Source of the DNA: an archaeon
GTDB taxonomy: Archaea > Asgardarchaeota > Heimdallarchaeia > Hodarchaeales > S146-22
Direction of reading: 5' to 3'
DNA: 9,874 nt
Assembly: GCA_024276395.1 (NCBI GenBank)
Contig: JAJRXH010000635.1
Coordinates: 1 to 9,874, forward strand
The translations under genes were made by a program, and so were the position numbers. This document shows, piece by piece, positions 5,631 through 9,874 of the stretch. Position 1 is the first letter of the stretch. The number at the start of each line of letters is the position of its first letter. The notes under the pieces are model-generated. The model was not told where the DNA came from. It did not search any database and saw only the letters and a program-made list of their open reading frames with translations.

Positions 5631-8285
5631 CTATAATTTTAAATGAAGCAATTTTCTTTCTTGTTTTTCTAAAAATCTTACTCTATTTTGGATGACTTGA
5701 GGTAGTCTAGACTGCCAAAGATTTCTTTGAACGTGTAATATATGTTCTTTAAACTTGGAAAGAATCGTGGCATCATTAATGGATGTGAAGGGTGGAGGAT
5801 AGCTGGTAAGTAACTGAGGAGGGATGTTGATAGTGGAGAAAACTTCATTTAGGTAGTTAGTAACTACCATATCTTTATCTTTGTAGATTCGATGGTGAAG
5901 CAAATCGCCGACATATAATTCTAGAATACTAAGGTCGACTAGATGATGGAGATGAGGGAGGTGAATGATTGAAAGAATACGTGAAAGATTCAATAGACCT
6001 TTACATTCACTTGCTGCTGATAAAGGAAGAAGAGGATATTCCCTGATTTTTTGGATGGTATTAGTTCTTTTTTCTTGATACCATGAAATGAGACAACGGT
6101 GATAAAAATCGAAAAGAGTTGAATTATAGAAGAGGAGAGCCCACCAGATTAGGTTTTCATCGAGTTGATAGACATTAATGATTGATTTTAGAGTGACATT
6201 TGACCCCACATAACAACATTTGATTCTATTACGAAAGGAAATACTAAATCCAATCTTCAAGTGAGAATAGAAGTCCTTCTTAATCATTGAGGGATCAAGA
6301 AAATGAGTGGCTTCATTCAAACCATAGAATCGCATGTTCATAGCAGTGAAAACGGGGATGATGTTGGATGAGGATTGTCTCTTTTTTACGAGACTTTTTT
6401 TTCCTATTTCCTCTCCTCTTGTTATTTTAGCTCCCATTTCAGATAGAGTGAAGCAATTACTTTGTATTTTGGTGATAATGGGATGTTTTTTGAGCCATCT
6501 TAGACTAGGGATGGGAAGGGATGTTTTCTTCTCAAGATTATCTAGTTTTCTTGGCAGGTTGATCAAATTTTTTAGCAGCATTTGTTCTGATATGGGACGA
6601 TTTTTTCCTTGCCACGTGATGATGGCAACTGGGATCACGTGAGCGTCTGGAAAGACTCGTTCACCAAGATTCTCAAAGAAAATTATTTTCTGCTCGAACT
6701 CAGTTGGCATCGCGTGAATGATATTATTGGGTACTATGAGACAACCAATTCCTTTTGGTGAAAGTAACTGGTCGGCTCTCTGGACGAAGCATTCATAGAT
6801 ATCTTGCACGTTTCCGTAAAGACGCCTCAAAATTGCTGGTTTTATGGCATCTTTTGGCGTTTTACTTGACTTGATACTTAGAAAGGGTGGATTGCTAATT
6901 ATGATGTCAAAACCTTCATCATCGTGATTGTTTTCCAAATCTACCAAGTTGTTTATGTTTTTGAACACGCTTGGGAATTCTTTAAACCAATGGAAAAGAT
7001 TTAAGCTTAATTTCTCTTGATCTTCCGTGTTTCGTGATTTGGAAAGATAGTCCCAATAAAGGATATCGAGTGTTTTTTTCTTAATTTGCGGATTTGTCTT
7101 TTGATTTGGCATTCTTGATGGTTGGTTCTTGAAAACATTGAAGTACTCGTTTTTTTTCGTTAATTTCTCGACCTCGGAGATGGTCGTGAAACCTAGTAGG
7201 GAATTACCGACTTTCAAGTTATTGAAAAGTTCAGTTTCAAGTTCTTCTAATTTCTCTTTCTCTTTTTTTTTCAGCGACTGGGTTAACCAGAGCAAGAATA
7301 ATCGTGCTCTTGCTAATCGTACTGCCCATTCGCTGATGTCAACTCCATATAACACATGAATAAAGATGTGCCTTCGAAACTCTGTTGGAATGACGACATT
7401 ACAGCACCGGTTTTTAAAAGCATTTTTCAGATTTTTCTTGACTCCAATACTTTCAATTCGTTTTAGCAATTTCCGATGGACTTGGAGTAACACCTGGGCA
7501 CAACTAGCTAGGAAATGTCCACTTCCCATGGCAATGTCTAAGATTTTTAGATTAGTGAGAGCGCTTAATAGGTAGAGAAGGTGGTCTTTTTGGGCGTTTT
7601 GAATGAAAGCGTCCAAATCGTCCTCGTTAACATCGGTGAATTGTCCTTTAACTCTCTTCAGCAAGTATTGTTTAATAGCAATGTTGCTCATGTGGTCAGT
7701 CAGTTGTTTTGGAGTATAGAACACACCTTTTTTCTTTCTTTCATCTTGAAAAAGAATTTGTTCTCCCAAGTTACTGATGATTTCTCCGGAAATTTCTGTT
7801 CCACTTTTTTTTAGCTCGTTAATCACGGTAAAGATATCGCGATCTTCTCCTTTATTTCTTTGTTTTTTGTTTAGATTCCTGAAAAACACGTTATTTGGAA
7901 GTTTTAAGAATTGATCAATGACTTCGTGACTCATCACGACCAAAGGGTGGTTTATCATGTTGTTCTCTTTGTTTCCATCTACGATTGGTGACGTATTGTT
8001 GTCAAGTAATGCTAAGAGATATCTTGAAAGGTGAAGGTTTTTGTCTTCAAGAATTGAACATTCATTAGCTTTTATGTCTTTAATTAAACATTCGTCTTTT
8101 ATTACTCCTAAATCAACTAGGTGATCAATTACAAGTAATTGAAGAAAGATTTGTCCAGCAATTTTCCGTACATCTTGATCAGTTACGTGCTTTGATAATT
8201 GTGGGCGAAGAATTTCTTCAACAACAGAGATTGCTTTGAGATAATCACGGATGATGTTTGTTTTCGTGTTCATTCCACGTATCAT
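5631..8285 (-). CDS. Large N6-adenine DNA methylase, Eco57I/type IIG-like, without a visible nuclease motif
   Basis: 884 aa. Residues 1-185 are a mostly helical N-terminal region that I do not recognise. The methylase core then begins with GVFYTPKQLTDHM (187-199). Motif I is DIAMGSG (250-256, usually DPAxGSG), next come the YGVDISEWAVRLAR block (313-326) and KVGNSLLG (358-365), and the catalytic motif IV is NPPF (465-468). This order is the gamma-class adenine methylase found in type I, type IIG and BREX enzymes. About 95 residues lie between KVGNSLLG and NPPF, longer than usual. The C-terminal part has a target-recognition-like segment (MGAKITRGEEIGKKSLV onward, then YNSTLFDFYHR and REYPLLPL). 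I find no PD-(D/E)xK pattern in the N-terminal region, so it may be methylase only, or a modification/specificity subunit. ATGs at 8285 and 8273 are both possible starts. Stop TAG. Two A-runs in the coding strand (nine near 7263, eight near 6395) are noted under findings. Confidence 0.85.
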   Translation of the reverse strand: MIRGMNTKTNIIRDYLKAISVVEEILRPQLSKHVTDQDVRKIAGQIFLQLLVIDHLVDLGVIKDECLIKDIKANECSILEDKNLHLSRYLLALLDNNTSPIVDGNKENNMINHPLVVMSHEVIDQFLKLPNNVFFRNLNKKQRNKGEDRDIFTVINELKKSGTEISGEIISNLGEQILFQDERKKKGVFYTPKQLTDHMSNIAIKQYLLKRVKGQFTDVNEDDLDAFIQNAQKDHLLYLLSALTNLKILDIAMGSGHFLASCAQVLLQVHRKLLKRIESIGVKKNLKNAFKNRCCNVVIPTEFRRHIFIHVLYGVDISEWAVRLARARLFLLWLTQSLKKKEKEKLEELETELFNNLKVGNSLLGFTTISEVEKLTKKNEYFNVFKNQPSRMPNQKTNPQIKKKTLDILYWDYLSKSRNTEDQEKLSLNLFHWFKEFPSVFKNINNLVDLENNHDDEGFDIIISNPPFLSIKSSKTPKDAIKPAILRRLYGNVQDIYECFVQRADQLLSPKGIGCLIVPNNIIHAMPTEFEQKIIFFENLGERVFPDAHVIPVAIITWQGKNRPISEQMLLKNLINLPRKLDNLEKKTSLPIPSLRWLKKHPIITKIQSNCFTLSEMGAKITRGEEIGKKSLVKKRQSSSNIIPVFTAMNMRFYGLNEATHFLDPSMIKKDFYSHLKIGFSISFRNRIKCCYVGSNVTLKSIINVYQLDENLIWWALLFYNSTLFDFYHRCLISWYQEKRTNTIQKIREYPLLPLSAASECKGLLNLSRILSIIHLPHLHHLVDLSILELYVGDLLHHRIYKDKDMVVTNYLNEVFSTINIPPQLLTSYPPPFTSINDATILSKFKEHILHVQRNLWQSRLPQVIQNRVRFLEKQERKLLHLKL

Positions 8286-8496
8286 AATGGTAATTCACGT
8301 TAAAAAGATTCAGCTGGTTGTTGCATCACGTGTTGGTCTTTTTTAAGTAGGTTTTAGGATAACATTGTGTTTTTGACAGCGCTTCATTCGATGAACTTCA
8401 AAACTCCCGGCCGCCTCTTATCTTTAAAAGATATTCATGGTTTTTCTTGAGCATTGTTGTTGTTTTGGTTAATTTATGATGCAAAGGATCTTTTCC
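8286..8496. promoter_or_regulatory. Leader region of the large methylase gene with a 15-bp palindrome
   Basis: 211 bp between the two methylase genes. A palindrome, TATCTTTAAAAGATA, occupies 8419-8433; on the - strand its centre (CTTTTAAAG) is also TATA-like. A GC-rich patch (CCCGGCCGCC, about 8407-8416) stands out from the AT-rich surroundings. Other weak TATA-like boxes on the - strand lie near 8341-8348 (CTTAAAAAAG) and 8298-8305 (CTTTTTAAC). The promoter cannot be chosen by eye. Confidence 0.3.
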
Positions 8497-8510
8497 TTAG
8501 GATCTTGCAT
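8479..8510 (-). terminator. Hairpin overlapping the stop of the broken methyltransferase gene
   Basis: ATGCAA (8479-8484) pairs with TTGCAT (8505-8510). Inside, GATC/GATC or AAGGA/TCCTT can pair further. The gene's TAA (8497-8499) lies within the loop region. No T-run follows on the - strand, so it may act as an mRNA 3' structure rather than a terminator. Confidence 0.3.
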
Positions 8511-9480
8511 TTTCTTCACGTGCCAAGAAATTCGAGAGTGTTGACGCACGTTCCATTAAAAAATTCTTGATTCGAAAATTGGCAAGGTTCACGTATTCTT
8601 CATTGATTTCATACCCGATAAAGGAACGTCCAAGCATCAAGGCAGCGAGAGCTGTCGTTCCACTTCCCATGAAAGGATCAAGCACGATGTCTTGAGTGAA
8701 TGAATAAAGTTTGATGAGTCGCCTCGGTAATTCAAGGGGGAAGGGTGCTGGATGTCCTATCTTTCGTGCTGATTCTGGATTGAATCTCCACACGCTCTGA
8801 GTTGCTTCTAAGAATTCATCCTTCGTGATGTCGTCTTCTTTGGGAGGCGTTTTTTTACGGGAATATAGATGCTTGGAAAAAACAAGAATGTATTCATGTA
8901 CATCACGGAGTGTTGGGTTTTTTGCAGAACACCACGTTCCCCATGCGGTTGAGGACAAACCACCAGCACCTTTGTCCCAAATGATTTCACCTCTCATTAA
9001 AAAGCCTATCTCAAGGAGATCTTGAATGAGAAACGAATGCAAGGGAATGTAAGGTTTCCTGCCAAGATTGGCCACATTGATGCAAGCCCTTCCTCATGGG
9101 ACAAGAACTCGGTATGCTTCTTTAAATACGCTTGAAAGAAATGCACGGTATTCTTGAAGAGTCATTCCTTCTTCGTATTCCTTTCCTACATTATAGGGAG
9201 GAGAAGTGATTACCAAGTGGACGGAATTATCTGGTATTTCTTCCATGGTTTCACTGCTTTTGCAGAAGATGTGATTGATCAGGTTAAGAGGAAACTTGTT
9301 TTCCTTGATGCTGCTTTCCTCGCATTCACTAGGCAATCCTTCATATAGCTTGCTCCGGTAAAACTCGGATGAATCATGTCCAAATCTCCCAGATGATCCA
9401 AAGGAACTGGTTTTCGTGCCAATCTTGTCTTTCTTTCTTTTCCGCGACATCTTGACTCGAGTGGTCATTTGGAATTGCAC
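8497..9480 (-). pseudogene. Beta-class DNA methyltransferase interrupted by one in-frame TGA
   Basis: One frame encodes a complete site-specific methyltransferase of normal size (about 318-327 codons). Motif IV is VITSPPYNVGKEYEEG (TSPPY at 92-96), characteristic of N4-cytosine and some N6-adenine enzymes. The family block WGTWCSAKNPTLRDVHEYIL and VFSK follows, then FNPESARKIGHPAPFPLELP, and the SAM-binding motif I DPFMGSGTT lies near the C-terminus with FIGYEINEEYVNLA. Motif IV before motif I means the beta arrangement. The frame is broken only at 9094-9096, where TGA stands between VP and GRACINVANLGRKPY. Relatives have Pro-Gly-Gly there, so TGA replaces a Gly codon by one base change (GGA to TGA). 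The first half (128 codons from GTG 9480) lacks the SAM site and the second half lacks TSPPY, so neither works alone. Starts at ATG 9468 or ATG 9450 are more natural than GTG 9480; a TATA-like TTATTAAG (about 9481-9488) would suit ATG 9450. It may be a true pseudogene, a sequencing error, or read through. Confidence 0.85.
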
Positions 9481-9619
9481 TTAATAAGGATTGAGAAAAC
9501 GAGATTTCAAAATTAGTTTCGTGCGAGACTTCAGATCTTAAAAATGGTTTTTTGGGTGAAAGAAGGCAACCGTGAAATCTTCTCCATCATCTAGCTAGAA
9601 ATGAGAAAAAAGTCGTCCA

Positions 9620-9659
9620 ATCCATTTTTGGTAGAAGATATCCATTTTTGGTAGAAGAT
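9620..9659. repeat. Perfect tandem repeat, two 20-bp units
   Basis: Units 9620-9639 and 9640-9659 are identical (ATCCATTTTT then GGTAGAAGAT). The second copy runs straight into a TATA-like GTTTAAAAG. The 20-bp period is close to two helical turns, so a protein bound to each unit would sit on the same face of the DNA. Confidence 0.9.
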
Positions 9660-9683
9660 GTTTAAAAGTAGGAATGGAGGTAG

Positions 9684-9707
9684 ATGGTTGCAGGAGAATG
9701 CAACCAT
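9684..9707. repeat. 9-bp perfect hairpin with GGAGAA loop inside a weaker outer stem
   Basis: ATGGTTGCA (9684-9692) and TGCAACCAT (9699-9707) are exact inverse complements around the loop GGAGAA. An outer pair, GGAGGT (9676-9681) and ACCTCC (9724-9729), encloses it. On the + strand the loop contains an SD-like GGAG and the right arm ends in the ATG at 9706. It could be an operator, an RNA structure or a translational switch. Confidence 0.6.
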
Positions 9708-9758
9708 GAAGCGCCGCATCACGACCTCCCATCCCACGTGTAAAATTGATTTCTCATC

Positions 9759-9767
9759 ATATAAAAA
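9759..9767 (+). promoter_or_regulatory. TATA-like box near the window end
   Basis: ATATAAAAA on the + strand would start transcription near 9789. No gene follows inside the window, so it would serve a gene beginning after 9874, if any. Confidence 0.3.
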
Positions 9768-9874
9768 TGTTATCTTTTACGTAATACACGAATCATTACA
9801 TTCATTGTTGTGATCTTTGTAATTTCTTCCTTTATCGTGAAAATTCTCATCATTTTCTTTAGGGGAAAAAGAAA

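Larger units (their letters stand above)
9481..9874. other. Region without a convincing gene, rich in repeats and promoter-like boxes
   Basis: 394 bp at the window end. It holds the likely promoter of the broken methyltransferase (9481-9488, - strand), the tandem repeat (9620-9659), a TATA-like GTTTAAAAG (about 9660-9668, + strand), the hairpin (9684-9707) and a second TATA-like ATATAAAAA (9759-9767, + strand). Short + strand frames exist, for example ATG 9706 to TGA 9813 (35 aa), but none shows a recognisable protein. A + strand gene may begin beyond the window, since AGGGG lies about ten bases from its end. Confidence 0.55.

Noticed and set aside
8497..9075. Separate methyltransferase gene starting at GTG 9075
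   Set aside because: It lacks motif IV and is in frame with the upstream half. The GTG is simply the Val codon inside the conserved GRACINVANLG stretch, without an SD.
9094..9096. UGA read as glycine (code 25) or as selenocysteine
   Set aside because: Other genes in the window, such as the permease and the HAD/menorin-like gene, end sensibly at TGA, and reading through them would run into opposite or overlapping genes. The position is a structural Gly in a beta-turn, not a redox site, so selenocysteine is unlikely.
9620..9659. CRISPR array
   Set aside because: The two units are directly adjacent with no spacer and only two copies exist.

Overview
The window looks archaeal. Start regions carry TATA/BRE-like boxes and the GAGGTGA/GGGTGA type of Shine-Dalgarno. 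Putative transcript ends are oligo-T tracts rather than GC-rich hairpins. The solute-binding protein ends in an archaeal-style C-terminal tail: a PGF motif, one hydrophobic helix and a basic end. The APGFEA form of that tail, the moderate-to-low GC, and an animal-type 'menorin-like' domain fused to a HAD phosphatase make an Asgard-type archaeon my best guess. That placement is inference and cannot be proven from this window.

Layout: (1) Bases 1-968 (+) are the 3' part of a PiT-family inorganic phosphate transporter, cut only by the window edge. (2) Bases 1197-2726 (+) encode a two-domain protein, an N-terminal HAD hydrolase joined to a GDPD/menorin-like (FAM151-like) domain. (3) Converging on it, bases 2792-5296 (-) form a polar amino-acid ABC importer operon in the order binding protein, permease, ATPase. 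It has a clear promoter and SD at its head and a T-tract after the first gene that could lower expression of the last two. (4) Bases 5297-5630 have no gene. They hold the operon promoter and a 92-bp nested imperfect inverted repeat that could be a MITE-like element or a structured RNA. (5) Bases 5631-9480 (-) are a DNA-modification locus. It has a large N6-adenine methylase of the Eco57I/type IIG class with no nuclease motif I can see. Upstream is a beta-class (TSPPY) methyltransferase broken by a single in-frame TGA exactly where the family has the first Gly of a Pro-Gly-Gly turn. (6) Bases 9481-9874 have no convincing gene. They hold a perfect 2 x 20-bp tandem repeat beside a TATA-like box, and a 9-bp hairpin.

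The ABC genes work as one importer: an anchored extracellular binding protein, a membrane channel and a cytosolic ATPase. The two methyltransferases look like remnants or parts of a restriction-modification island; no separate restriction endonuclease gene is visible here. The phosphate transporter and the HAD/menorin protein share a strand, and both could concern phosphate chemistry, but nothing in the sequence shows that they are co-regulated.
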